DNA from: RGIG1927 sp045546275
Lineage (GTDB): Bacteria > Bacillota > Clostridia > UMGS1883
DNA length: 64,000 nucleotides
Assembly: GCA_045546275.1 (NCBI GenBank)
Contig: JAZQCM010000006.1
Coordinates: 158,128 to 222,127 of the forward strand
Direction of reading: 5' to 3'
In this document: one piece after another, positions 8,709 to 16,209 of the stretch
Layout of the letters: every line of letters begins with the position of its first letter
How positions within the stretch are numbered: the first letter of the stretch is position 1
The notes under the pieces: generated by a model
Database searches by the model: none
What the model saw: only the letters and a program-made list of their open reading frames with translations
What the model was told of the DNA's origin: nothing
Made by a program: the position numbers and the translations under genes

Positions 8709-9538
8709 ATTTCTTTATATACATCTTGTTTTCTTATTCCGCGCTCTTTTGCAACGAGCTTCATGGCTTCTTTTTCGTCAATGCCGTTTTTTATGTGCAA
8801 ATCAAAATGCTCACGGATTGACATATCCTGCCATGCTTCTTTTTCTTCTTTTATAATATCATCTTCACTTTTACCTTCAACTATCAAAACAAATTCGCCC
8901 TTGGGAAGTGTTTCGGCATAATAGCTCACTGCCTCTGAAAGTGTTAATCTGATATATTCCTCATGAATTTTCGTAAGCTCATGGCAAAGGGTAATTTTTC
9001 TGTCACCCCAGTATTTGAACATGTCGTTAAGAGTTGCCTGAAGCTTGTGAGGAGCCTCGTAAAAAATCATGGTTCGGGTTTCGTTTTTAAGCCTTTCAAA
9101 AAGCTCAATGCGGTTTTTCTTATTGGTTGAAATAAACCCTTCAAAAACAAATTTAATTGTGGAAAGTCCGCTGCCGATTAATGCATTCACTGCCGCAACA
9201 GGACCGGGAATAGGTACAACCTTAATGCCCGCTTCAATACAAAGCTTTACCAAATCCTCTCCCGGGTCACAAATACCGGGGGTGCCTGCGTCGGAAACAA
9301 GGGCAATATTCACATTGTCCAAAAGCTTTTGCACAAGATAAGGCCCTTTTTCAACCTTATTGTGCTCGTAGTAGCTTGTAAGGGGTTTTTCAATGCCTAA
9401 GTGGTTCAATAATCCTAATGTTCTTCGGGTGTCCTCCGCCGCAATAAGGTCAACCTCGTTTAATGTGCGCACACAGCGGTAGGTAATGTCTTCCAAATTG
9501 CCTATGGGCGTTGCACAAAGATATAATGTTCCGGGCAT
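8693..9538 (-). CDS. rsmI: 16S rRNA (cytidine1402-2'-O)-methyltransferase RsmI
   Basis: SAM-dependent tetrapyrrole-methylase-fold enzyme that 2'-O-methylates C1402 in the 16S decoding region. 281 aa, normal length. The N-terminus (LYLCATPIGNLEDITYR) and AAEDTRRTLGLLNHLGI are diagnostic, followed by VSDAGTPGICDPG, PGPVAAVNALIGSGL and FYEAPHKL. A strong AGGAAGGA ribosome site precedes the ATG. It lies 47 nt downstream of the TrmN6-like methyltransferase gene, the same pairing as yabB-yraL in Firmicutes, and probably shares its transcript. Confidence 0.96.
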   Translation of the reverse strand: MPGTLYLCATPIGNLEDITYRCVRTLNEVDLIAAEDTRRTLGLLNHLGIEKPLTSYYEHNKVEKGPYLVQKLLDNVNIALVSDAGTPGICDPGEDLVKLCIEAGIKVVPIPGPVAAVNALIGSGLSTIKFVFEGFISTNKKNRIELFERLKNETRTMIFYEAPHKLQATLNDMFKYWGDRKITLCHELTKIHEEYIRLTLSEAVSYYAETLPKGEFVLIVEGKSEDDIIKEEKEAWQDMSIREHFDLHIKNGIDEKEAMKLVAKERGIRKQDVYKEIKIAD

Positions 9539-9585
9539 AAAAATCAGTCCTTCCTGCCTGTCGCCAAGGGCGACTGATGAGTGTT

Positions 9586-10320
9586 TTATAATAATTCATC
9601 CGTAATTTGCTGTATGTAATTGCCATTATCGTCGTACATATACACTGGCTTTGTTATTTTAAGCTGAACTTTTCCGTAAAGAGCGCCTTCAATAAGAATA
9701 AGGTTCGGGGCACTTTTTGAGTTCGGGTGTACCATTGAAAGCCTTTTCGGCTCAATGGAATATTTTCTGAAGGTTGTTATAACATCACACAGGCGGTCTG
9801 CACGGTGCACCATGAAAAGCTTGCCGTGCTGCTTCAGAACACCGGCGGAAATTCGCACAACGTCGTCAAGTGTGCAGAAAAACTCATGCCTTGCCGCCTT
9901 TAAATAGTCATTAGGATTAACAAGACCATCGCCTACAGGCATATAGGGGGGATTGCAGGTCACTGCGTCAAACTGTCGCTTGCCGTAAATTTCAACACAG
10001 TTTTTTAAGTCGCAGTTTTTAACATTAATAACCTGGGACAGGTTATTCAAATCCATTGTTCTTTGTGCCATATCGGCAACCTCGGGCATAATTTCAACTG
10101 CATCTATGCGGGAAAGACGGTTGAGTGCCCAACACAAAACAGGAATAATCCCTGTGCCTGTGCACAAATCAAGCACTCTGTCACCCTTTTTAAAGGTTGC
10201 AAATTTGCTTAAAAGCACAGCATCACTGCCAAAGCAAAAGCCGTCCTTGGTTTGTATTATTTTATAATCCTTTATGCCTAAATCTTCAATTTTTTCATTA
10301 TCGCGAGTAAAAGTGTTCAT
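9586..10320 (-). CDS. tRNA1(Val) (adenine37-N6)-methyltransferase-like protein (TrmN6/YabB)
   Basis: Class I SAM-dependent N6-adenine methyltransferase, 244 aa. The SAM site is VLDLCTGTGIIPVL and the catalytic NPPY motif is in TCNPPYMPVGDG, which together define the TrmN6 group; the substrate is inferred to be tRNA A37. It sits between the ferredoxin gene (upstream, behind a terminator) and rsmI (downstream). The ribosome site is weak (TAGGTAAATAATT before the ATG). No separate promoter was recognised in the 62 nt to the ferredoxin stop, so it may depend on read-through. Confidence 0.88.
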   Translation of the reverse strand: MNTFTRDNEKIEDLGIKDYKIIQTKDGFCFGSDAVLLSKFATFKKGDRVLDLCTGTGIIPVLCWALNRLSRIDAVEIMPEVADMAQRTMDLNNLSQVINVKNCDLKNCVEIYGKRQFDAVTCNPPYMPVGDGLVNPNDYLKAARHEFFCTLDDVVRISAGVLKQHGKLFMVHRADRLCDVITTFRKYSIEPKRLSMVHPNSKSAPNLILIEGALYGKVQLKITKPVYMYDDNGNYIQQITDELL

Positions 10321-10337
10321 AATTATTTACCTATACT

Positions 10338-10368
10338 AAAAACGCCAAGGAAAAGTCCTCGGCGTTTT
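10338..10368 (-). terminator. intrinsic terminator after the ferredoxin gene
   Basis: 10-bp stem with one A-C mismatch (ACGCCGAGGA pairing with TCCTTGGCGT on the minus strand), loop CTTT, followed by TTTTTAG on the minus strand. Probably partial, since the methyltransferase gene starts just downstream. Confidence 0.7.
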
Positions 10369-10382
10369 AGTTATTTGTGTGA

Positions 10383-10553
10383 TTATTCCTCAACGGGAGC
10401 GCCTACAGGACAAGTACCTGCACAGCTACCGCAGCTGATGCATTCGTCAGCGTTGATAACGTACTTGCCATCGCCTTCTGTGATACATTCAACAGGACAA
10501 GCGGAAGCACATGCGCCACAGCTGATGCAATCGTCATTGATAATGTATGCCAT
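10383..10553 (-). CDS. 2[4Fe-4S] ferredoxin, clostridial type
   Basis: A 56-aa protein that is easily missed because of its size. It has two CxxCxxCxxxCP cluster motifs: CISCGACASACP near residues 9-20 and CISCGSCAGTCP near residues 38-49, each followed by PV as in Clostridium ferredoxins. It serves as a low-potential electron carrier for pyruvate:ferredoxin oxidoreductase, hydrogenase or radical-SAM enzymes. Start: ATG with GAGGTG 7 nt upstream. It has its own promoter and terminator, so it is a monocistronic housekeeping gene. Its presence supports an anaerobic host. Confidence 0.95.
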   Translation of the reverse strand: MAYIINDDCISCGACASACPVECITEGDGKYVINADECISCGSCAGTCPVGAPVEE

Positions 10554-10584
10554 AGTAGCACCTCTTTCTTAATTTTATACCCTT

Positions 10585-10612
10585 ATTGTAACATAAAATT
10601 GAGAAATTTCAA
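10585..10612 (-). promoter_or_regulatory. sigma-A-like promoter for the ferredoxin gene
   Basis: Minus strand TTGAAA, 16-nt spacer, TACAAT, about 30 nt upstream of the ferredoxin start. Confidence 0.6.
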
Positions 10613-10632
10613 TACCTTTTTCTAAAATAACA

Positions 10633-10661
10633 TTGTTTTTTAAAGGTGAAAAATGTATAAT
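10633..10661 (+). promoter_or_regulatory. sigma-A-like promoter for dusB
   Basis: TTGTTT, 17-nt spacer, perfect TATAAT, 30 nt before the dusB start codon; the intervening leader carries GAAAGGACGG. Confidence 0.65.
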
Positions 10662-10691
10662 TAGACAAAAGAGAAAGGACGGAACACGTTT

Positions 10692-11639
10692 ATGAGCTTT
10701 AGTTTTGGAAATATTCAACTTGAAAACAACATATTTCTTGCGCCCATGGCAGGTGTTACCGACCTAGCATTCCGCACTATTTGCCACAAGCACGGTTGCG
10801 CTTTGTCCTACACCGAGATGGTTAGTGCAAAGGCTCTTTGCCACAACAGCCAGAAAACCGAAGACATGCTGGAAACCATGTCTTTTCCCTCGGCTGTGCA
10901 GGTTTTCGGCCACGACCCTGAAGTTTTGGGTAAGGTTTCCCAAAAGGTTTCGGAAAAGGGCTTATTTGTGGACATAAACATGGGATGCCCTGCGCCTAAA
11001 ATTGTAAATAACGGTGATGGCAGTGCATTAATGAAAAACCTACCCCTTGCAAGAAGCGTTGTTCAAAGTGTTGTGAAAAATTCAAAAAAGCCCGTCAGCG
11101 TAAAAATGAGGCTTGGCTGGGACGATGACAATAAAAATGTTATTGACCTTGCCCGTATTTGCGAGGAGGAGGGGGCATTTGCAATATGTGTTCACGGACG
11201 AACACGCGAGCAGTTTTATTCAGGAACTGCTGACTGGGAAATGATTGCCCGTGTAAAGGAAGCGGTTAATATACCTGTTGTGGGTAACGGCGATATTTTC
11301 ACAGCCTGGGATGCCAAAAAAATGATTGACCAGACAAAGGTTGATGCTGTTATGATTGGTCGTGGCGCTCAGGGTAACCCCTGGATTTTCAAAGAGGCTG
11401 CCGCAATTTTAAAAGGTGAAGAAATAAAGCTTGTAACAAAGGAAGAGAGAATAAAAGAGGCTATTGAACACATTGAGCTTTTGTGCAGCATAAAGGGCGA
11501 ATACGTGGGCATAAGAGAAGCGAGAAAACACGCCGCATGGTATATAAAGGGCATTGAAGGTGCGGCGCAAACAAGAGAAAAGATAAATCGTACCGAAAGC
11601 CTTGAAGAAATGAAAATGGTCCTTATTTCCTTAATCTAA
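10692..11639 (+). CDS. dusB: tRNA-dihydrouridine synthase (DusB family)
   Basis: FMN-dependent reductase converting uridine to dihydrouridine in the tRNA D-loop. 315 aa. The TIM-barrel start APMAGVTDLAFR is a Dus hallmark, with MGCPAPKIVNNGDGSALMK (catalytic Cys in the CPAP loop), SVKMRLGWD, VHGRTREQFYSGTADW and GNGDI for flavin and substrate binding. The C-terminal helical RNA-binding part (EAIEHIELLCSIKG; REARKHAAWYIKG) is complete. It has its own promoter; guaB follows with a separate promoter. Gram-positive Dus subtypes are hard to separate, so the B label is by similarity. Confidence 0.93.
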   Translation: MSFSFGNIQLENNIFLAPMAGVTDLAFRTICHKHGCALSYTEMVSAKALCHNSQKTEDMLETMSFPSAVQVFGHDPEVLGKVSQKVSEKGLFVDINMGCPAPKIVNNGDGSALMKNLPLARSVVQSVVKNSKKPVSVKMRLGWDDDNKNVIDLARICEEEGAFAICVHGRTREQFYSGTADWEMIARVKEAVNIPVVGNGDIFTAWDAKKMIDQTKVDAVMIGRGAQGNPWIFKEAAAILKGEEIKLVTKEERIKEAIEHIELLCSIKGEYVGIREARKHAAWYIKGIEGAAQTREKINRTESLEEMKMVLISLI

Positions 11640-11653
11640 AAAACATTTGGTTG

Positions 11654-11682
11654 TTGACTCAAATGAAAAATATTGATATAAT
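11654..11682 (+). promoter_or_regulatory. sigma-A-like promoter for guaB
   Basis: TTGACT, 17-nt spacer, perfect TATAAT, starting 15 nt after the dusB stop. Leader of about 39 nt, with no guanine riboswitch or other recognised element. Confidence 0.75.
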
Positions 11683-11727
11683 ATAAGGTAACAATAATAT
11701 AAATTTTTTAAGAAAGGGTGTACAGAT

Positions 11728-13185
11728 ATGGACAAGATTCTCTATGAAGGCCTTACCTTTGATGACGTGCTCTTAATTCCTCAGAAGAGTGACGTGTACC
11801 AGGTGGGCATTGACCTTACTACACGACTTACAAACAAGATCAAGCTTAATATTCCCCTTATGAGTTCTGCGATGGACACAGTTACGGAATCAGCTCTTGC
11901 AATCGCTATTGCCCGTGAAGGCGGCATTGGTATTATTCATAAGAATATGACTATTGAAGCACAAGCAAATGAAGTGGATAAAGTAAAGAGAAGTGAAAAC
12001 GGAGTTATTGTAAACCCCTTCTCTCTTTCTGCAACACACACACTTTCCGATGCTGATGCTCTTATGGGCAAGTACAAAATTTCAGGTGTGCCGATTACTG
12101 ACGAAAAGGGCAAGCTTGTAGGCATTCTCACAAACCGTGACTTAAGGTTTGAAACTGACTTTAACCGTCCTATCGGCGAGGTTATGACAAAGGAAAACCT
12201 TATTACTGCACCCGAAGGTACAACACTGGAGGAAGCACAGGAAATTCTTCGTCATCATAAGATTGAAAAGCTTCCCATTGTTGACGACAACTACATTCTT
12301 AAGGGTCTTATCACCATCAAGGATATTGAAAAGGCTATTCAGTACCCCAATTCTGCCCGTGACGAAAGAGGCAGACTTCTTGCAGGTGCAGCGGTTGGTA
12401 TTACAAACGATGTGCTTGACCGTGTACAGGCATTGGTTGATTCTTCTGTTGACGTGGTTGTGCTCGACTCAGCTCATGGTCACAGCAAGAACATTATGAC
12501 ATGTATTGACAAAATCAAGAATAAATTCCCCGAATTACAGCTTATTGCAGGTAACATTGCAACCTACGGCGGAGCAGAAGACCTTATTAAGGCTGGTGCC
12601 GACGCTGTTAAGGTTGGTATCGGACCCGGAAGTATCTGTACAACACGAGTTGTTGCAGGTATTGGTGTTCCTCAGCTTACTGCTGTTATGCAGGCGGCTG
12701 AAGCTGCTGCAAAGTACAACATTCCCATTATCGCCGACGGCGGTATCAAGTACTCAGGTGATTTGCCCAAGGCTATTGCCGCAGGTGCTGATGTTATCAT
12801 GATGGGTTCACTCTTTGCAGGCTGTGACGAATCTCCCGGGGATACAGAAATTTACCAGGGCAGAAAGTTCAAGGTTTACCGTGGCATGGGCTCTATTGCA
12901 GCTATGGAACAGGGTAGTAAGGACCGTTACTTCCAGTCCGGCTCAAAGAAGCTTGTTCCCGAAGGTGTTGAAGGTAGAGTTCCTTATAAGGGTCCCTTGT
13001 CCGAAACAATTTTCCAGCTTCTTGGCGGATTGAGAGCAGGTATGGGTTATTGCGGAAGTGCTTCCATTGAAGAATTGAAGCAGAAGGGTCAGTTTGTTAA
13101 GATTTCTTCTGCAGGTCTTCGTGAAAGCCATCCCCATGATATTTCTATCACTAAGGAAGCGCCTAACTACACTACAAATATATAA
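11728..13185 (+). CDS. guaB: IMP dehydrogenase
   Basis: NAD-dependent oxidation of IMP to XMP, the committed step of GMP synthesis. 485 aa, typical. The (beta/alpha)8 barrel is interrupted by a pair of CBS domains at about residues 95-205 (GKYKISGVPITDEKGKLVGI; HHKIEKLPIVDDNYILKGL). The catalytic loop GSICTTRVVAG carries the nucleophilic cysteine; the flap has GSKDRYFQ and ends VPEGVEG. The ribosome site AGAAAGGGTG precedes the ATG. The KDPG aldolase gene lies 23 nt downstream on the same transcript, although the two have no metabolic link. Confidence 0.98.
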   Translation: MDKILYEGLTFDDVLLIPQKSDVYQVGIDLTTRLTNKIKLNIPLMSSAMDTVTESALAIAIAREGGIGIIHKNMTIEAQANEVDKVKRSENGVIVNPFSLSATHTLSDADALMGKYKISGVPITDEKGKLVGILTNRDLRFETDFNRPIGEVMTKENLITAPEGTTLEEAQEILRHHKIEKLPIVDDNYILKGLITIKDIEKAIQYPNSARDERGRLLAGAAVGITNDVLDRVQALVDSSVDVVVLDSAHGHSKNIMTCIDKIKNKFPELQLIAGNIATYGGAEDLIKAGADAVKVGIGPGSICTTRVVAGIGVPQLTAVMQAAEAAAKYNIPIIADGGIKYSGDLPKAIAAGADVIMMGSLFAGCDESPGDTEIYQGRKFKVYRGMGSIAAMEQGSKDRYFQSGSKKLVPEGVEGRVPYKGPLSETIFQLLGGLRAGMGYCGSASIEELKQKGQFVKISSAGLRESHPHDISITKEAPNYTTNI

Positions 13186-13208
13186 TTAACTGAAAGGTAG
13201 GATGACAA

Positions 13209-13853
13209 ATGGATAAGGAATTAGTAATCACCAGATTAACAGATGCAGGCGTTGTTGCGGTTGTAAGAGCAGAAAACGGCGAAAAGGCAAAGAGAATTGC
13301 CGATGCATGTATGGAAGGCGGTGTACCCGCAATTGAGCTTACATTCACAGTTCCCATGGCTCATCACGTAATTGAAGACTTGGCTAAGGAATATTCCGAC
13401 GGCAGTATGATTTTAGGCGCAGGTACAGTGCTTGACAGTGAAACTGCAAGAATTGCAATTCTTTCCGGTGCACAGTACATTGTAAGTCCCTGCTTTGACT
13501 TGGAAACAGTTAAGCTTTGTAACCGTTACCGCATCCCCTGCATGCCCGGTGCAATGACAATTAAAGAAGTTGTTACTGCAATGGAAGCAGGTGCTGACAT
13601 TGTTAAGGTATTCCCCGGCGAAGCTTTTGGTCCTAAGATTTTAAAGGCTATCAAAGGTCCCCTTCCTCAGGCTAAGATGATGCCCACAGGTGGTGTTGAC
13701 GTTAGTAACGTTGGCGAATGGATTAAGGCAGGCGCTTGTGCAGTTGGTGCAGGCGGTGCTTTAACAGGTGGCGCAGCTACAGGCGACTACAAGGCAATCA
13801 CAGAAAAGGCAAAGGCTTTCGTCCAGGCAGTAAAGGAAGCAAGAGGTTTATAA
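13209..13853 (+). CDS. eda: 2-dehydro-3-deoxy-phosphogluconate (KDPG) / 4-hydroxy-2-oxoglutarate aldolase
   Basis: Class I aldolase cleaving KDPG to pyruvate and glyceraldehyde 3-phosphate, the last step of the Entner-Doudoroff route and of hexuronate (galacturonate/glucuronate) breakdown. 214 aa. The Schiff-base lysine is Lys133 in DIVKVFPG; the base glutamate is in AIELTF near residue 42; phosphate-binding loops include PTGGVD and GAGGAL. In this window it plausibly finishes catabolism of uronates released from pectin, though it is co-transcribed with guaB rather than with pectin genes. A strong terminator follows. Confidence 0.95.
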   Translation: MDKELVITRLTDAGVVAVVRAENGEKAKRIADACMEGGVPAIELTFTVPMAHHVIEDLAKEYSDGSMILGAGTVLDSETARIAILSGAQYIVSPCFDLETVKLCNRYRIPCMPGAMTIKEVVTAMEAGADIVKVFPGEAFGPKILKAIKGPLPQAKMMPTGGVDVSNVGEWIKAGACAVGAGGALTGGAATGDYKAITEKAKAFVQAVKEARGL

Positions 13854-13861
13854 TTACAATA

Positions 13862-13890
13862 AAAAGCCCGCAAAAAAGGCGGGCTTTTTT
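13862..13890 (+). terminator. intrinsic terminator after the KDPG aldolase gene
   Basis: AGCCCGC/GCGGGCT stem flanked by A5 and T6 tracts. The mscS-like gene begins 19 nt later with no room for a promoter, so it relies on read-through or a promoter further upstream. Confidence 0.85.
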
Positions 13891-13908
13891 GGATGAAGGA
13901 GAAAATTT

Positions 13909-14721
13909 ATGAATTTTGAACATCTTTTCCAAAATCTTACCACAGTAGGCGTTTCTTTAGGCGGTAAGATTATTGCAGCACTTTTAGTGCTTTTTATCGG
14001 TCTTAAAATAACAAAGTTTATTGTAAGGCTTGTTACAAAATCAAAGGTTTTTCATGCAATTGATGCTACAGCCCAAACCTTTTTAAAAAGTGTTATCACA
14101 ATTGCACTTAAGGCAATTGTGTTCATAACAGCTATCGGCGTGTTGGGAGTGCCCCTTACAAGCGTTGTAACCGTTGTTGCATCCTGCGGTGTGGCGGTTG
14201 GTCTTGCACTTCAGGGTGGTTTAAGTAACCTTGCAGGCGGTATTATCATTATTATTCTTAAGCCCTTTAAGGTTGGAGACTACATAATTGAAGGCGGCAT
14301 TGAAGGCAGCGTTGAAGCAATCGGCATTTTCTACACAACACTTTTAACTCCCGACAACAAAAGGGTTATTATCCCCAATGGCTCACTTATGAACTCCACC
14401 GTTACTGCTGTAAACCAGCTTGACACAAGACGTGTTGACTTCAAGTTCTCTGTTGCATATTCTGTTGACATTGACAAGGCAAGAAAGGTTATAGCTTATG
14501 TAATTGAGAATACAGAAAAGGTTCTTAAGGATAAAAGCGTTGACATTTTTGTGTCAAACCACGGCGAAAGCAGTATTGACCTTTCGGTAAGAGTCTGGTC
14601 AAAAACAGAAGATTACTGGACTGTATATTTTGAAATTAACGAAAACGTTAAAAAGGCTTTTGACAAAACAGGCATTGAAATTCCCTTCCCCCAGCTTGAT
14701 GTACATGTTAAAAACAACTAA
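13909..14721 (+). CDS. small-conductance mechanosensitive channel, MscS family
   Basis: Integral membrane channel that opens under membrane tension to release solutes during osmotic downshock. 270 aa, the minimal MscS architecture: three transmembrane helices at about residues 12-40, 55-80 and 83-112. The pore helix signature is GVAVGLALQGGLSNLAGGI, followed by LKPFKVGDYI, the beta domain with PNGSLMNS and NQLDTRR, and the C-terminal alpha/beta domain ending FPQLDVHV. GAAGGAG lies before the ATG. It is cut off from genes on both sides by terminators. Confidence 0.95.
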   Translation: MNFEHLFQNLTTVGVSLGGKIIAALLVLFIGLKITKFIVRLVTKSKVFHAIDATAQTFLKSVITIALKAIVFITAIGVLGVPLTSVVTVVASCGVAVGLALQGGLSNLAGGIIIIILKPFKVGDYIIEGGIEGSVEAIGIFYTTLLTPDNKRVIIPNGSLMNSTVTAVNQLDTRRVDFKFSVAYSVDIDKARKVIAYVIENTEKVLKDKSVDIFVSNHGESSIDLSVRVWSKTEDYWTVYFEINENVKKAFDKTGIEIPFPQLDVHVKNN

Positions 14722-14725
14722 ATTT

Positions 14726-14754
14726 AAAAGGTGCGAATTTTCGCACCTTTTTTT
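14726..14754. terminator. bidirectional terminator between convergent mscS-like and YkuD genes
   Basis: AAGGTGCGAA/TTCGCACCTT stem with TT loop, A-tract before and T7 after. It abuts the YkuD stop codon at 14753. Confidence 0.8.
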
Positions 14755-15427
14755 ACGGCAAAATTCTTACCACTGTTCCTGTGTTTGTAATGTCGAAAAG
14801 CTCTTCTATGTCGTTATTGAACATTCGTATGCAGCCATTGGAAGCGGCTGTGCCGATTGACTCGGGAGCGTTTGTGCCGTGGATGCCGTAGCCCTTTTTA
14901 CTAAGGCCTAACCATCTTGTGCCGTAGGGACCACCGGGGTCAAGCTGTTTGTTAATAATTGTAAAGGTGCCCTGAGGCGTGGGGGTTGAGGGTTTGCCAA
15001 TGGCAACGGGGTACTCCTTAACAATAACTCCGTCACGGTAAACTGACAGGGTTTTAGCCCCTAAATTAATGCGAAATTCCAATTTAACAGGGTTTTCGGG
15101 AATGCACAAAACCTGACCTACAAAAAGGTTTTCTGAAACAAGGGGGTTTGCACGGAAAATATCCTCAACGGTTAATTCAAAGGCTTTGGCAATTGTGTAA
15201 ATGCTGTCACCCTTTCGTACAACATAGTAGTTTCCGCTTTCGCACTTTGTTTCAGGGCGCGACACTCTGCCTAAGCATATTACTTGCCCTACCCTTAAAT
15301 TTTCGGGGTCTATAAAGGGATTTAATAAAAGTATATCCGAAAGGGGAATGTTGTATCGGAGTGAAATTAAGCTTAAAGTATCGCCATTTTTTATTTCGTA
15401 GGGTGATGTGCCGATGGGACAACTCAT
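14753..15427 (-). CDS. L,D-transpeptidase (YkuD) with two LysM domains
   Basis: 224-aa cell-wall enzyme. Two LysM peptidoglycan-binding motifs at about residues 8-51 and 64-108 (IKNGDTLSLISLRYN; VRKGDSIYTIAKAFE) precede a YkuD domain at about 115-222. The catalytic signature is complete: His183 in GIHGTN, then SNGCIRM with Cys199. The family forms or edits meso-diaminopimelate 3-3 cross-links. There is no signal peptide, as in Bacillus YkuD, which is a spore protein, so release during sporulation or lysis is possible but unproven. Its ATG overlaps the stop of the upstream paralogue by 4 nt (ATGA), implying coupled translation. Confidence 0.9.
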   Translation of the reverse strand: MSCPIGTSPYEIKNGDTLSLISLRYNIPLSDILLLNPFIDPENLRVGQVICLGRVSRPETKCESGNYYVVRKGDSIYTIAKAFELTVEDIFRANPLVSENLFVGQVLCIPENPVKLEFRINLGAKTLSVYRDGVIVKEYPVAIGKPSTPTPQGTFTIINKQLDPGGPYGTRWLGLSKKGYGIHGTNAPESIGTAASNGCIRMFNNDIEELFDITNTGTVVRILP

Positions 15428-16110
15428 TTATTATCAACCTCCAGTATTGTGCCAACAGGGCAATTGTTGAAAATTTCGAGCATGGAGAAATTGTCGGTTT
15501 CAATAAAAAGCCCCTGTGCATCATTCATTTTGTTTTCTCCTCGTATGCCAAAGGGGAAGGGCGAAAAAAGAAGCTCCTTTGCACCCTCTACGCTTCCTGC
15601 TTCTAACCTTTTTTGTGTCATTACAAGGCTTCCCGGCACAAGGTTTGTGTTACTGTTAAGCTTTGTTTTATAGGTTTTGGAATTCCCTGTGCTTTTATTG
15701 GTTAAGGTAAGGCTTGTGCCCATGCTGTTTACCTTAAGGCAAACAGGGGACGGTGCAACGGGAATACAAAGAATAATTCCCGTGTATATGTTTTCGGGCA
15801 GTACCCCCATGTTGGCGTTTATAATATCCTCTGTGTCAACACCGAATTTTTTTGCTATTGAGAAAAAGGTGTCATCTTCTTGTGCAATGTAGTAATTGGT
15901 AGTACGGCACATGGGATAGGTATTATCGGGAAGAGGCATGCAAATTGTTTGCCCCGGATTTAAATTGTAGGGGTTAAGGTTTACGTTTAAGGATAAAATA
16001 TCATTGACAGTTGTCCGGTAGGAAAGGGAAATATTGTAAAGAGTGTCCCCCTCGCGGACAATGTAGGGAAGAGCGCCCACAGGGCACTCTTTTTTTCTTG
16101 GACAAGGCAT
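15424..16110 (-). CDS. LysM x2 protein with a catalytically dead YkuD-like domain
   Basis: 228 aa from the ATG at 16110; the in-frame ATG at 16119 sits too close to the GGGAAAGGA ribosome site. Two LysM motifs (VREGDTLYNISLSYR; IAQEDDTFFSIAKKF) are followed by about 115 residues that align along their length with the YkuD domain of the next gene: TYKTKLNSNTNLVPGSLVM with the donor-strand region, then FGIRGENK where the enzyme has YGIHGTN. The catalytic His is Arg, and the SNGCIRM segment is missing, replaced by LFIETDNFSMLEIFNN. It is therefore a pseudoenzyme paralogue, probably a wall-binding or regulatory partner of the active enzyme with which it is translationally coupled. Confidence 0.8.
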   Translation of the reverse strand: MPCPRKKECPVGALPYIVREGDTLYNISLSYRTTVNDILSLNVNLNPYNLNPGQTICMPLPDNTYPMCRTTNYYIAQEDDTFFSIAKKFGVDTEDIINANMGVLPENIYTGIILCIPVAPSPVCLKVNSMGTSLTLTNKSTGNSKTYKTKLNSNTNLVPGSLVMTQKRLEAGSVEGAKELLFSPFPFGIRGENKMNDAQGLFIETDNFSMLEIFNNCPVGTILEVDNK

Positions 16111-16149
16111 AGTTATCATTTCCTTTCCCTACAATATATGAAAAAGACG

Positions 16150-16178
16150 TTGTTTTGTTGTTAATTTTATGGTATAAT
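16150..16178 (+). promoter_or_regulatory. sigma-A-like promoter for the AT-rich secreted protein
   Basis: TTGTTT, 17-nt spacer, perfect TATAAT, about 30 nt upstream of the start. It lies in the divergent gap shared with the LysM/YkuD pair, for which no convincing sigma-A promoter was found. Confidence 0.6.
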
Positions 16179-16209
16179 CATTATATAACATTTTAAAGGA
16201 GTGATTTCT

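Noticed and set aside
10375..10572. 65-aa plus-strand ORF
   Set aside because: Antisense to the ferredoxin gene, whose two cluster motifs are perfect.
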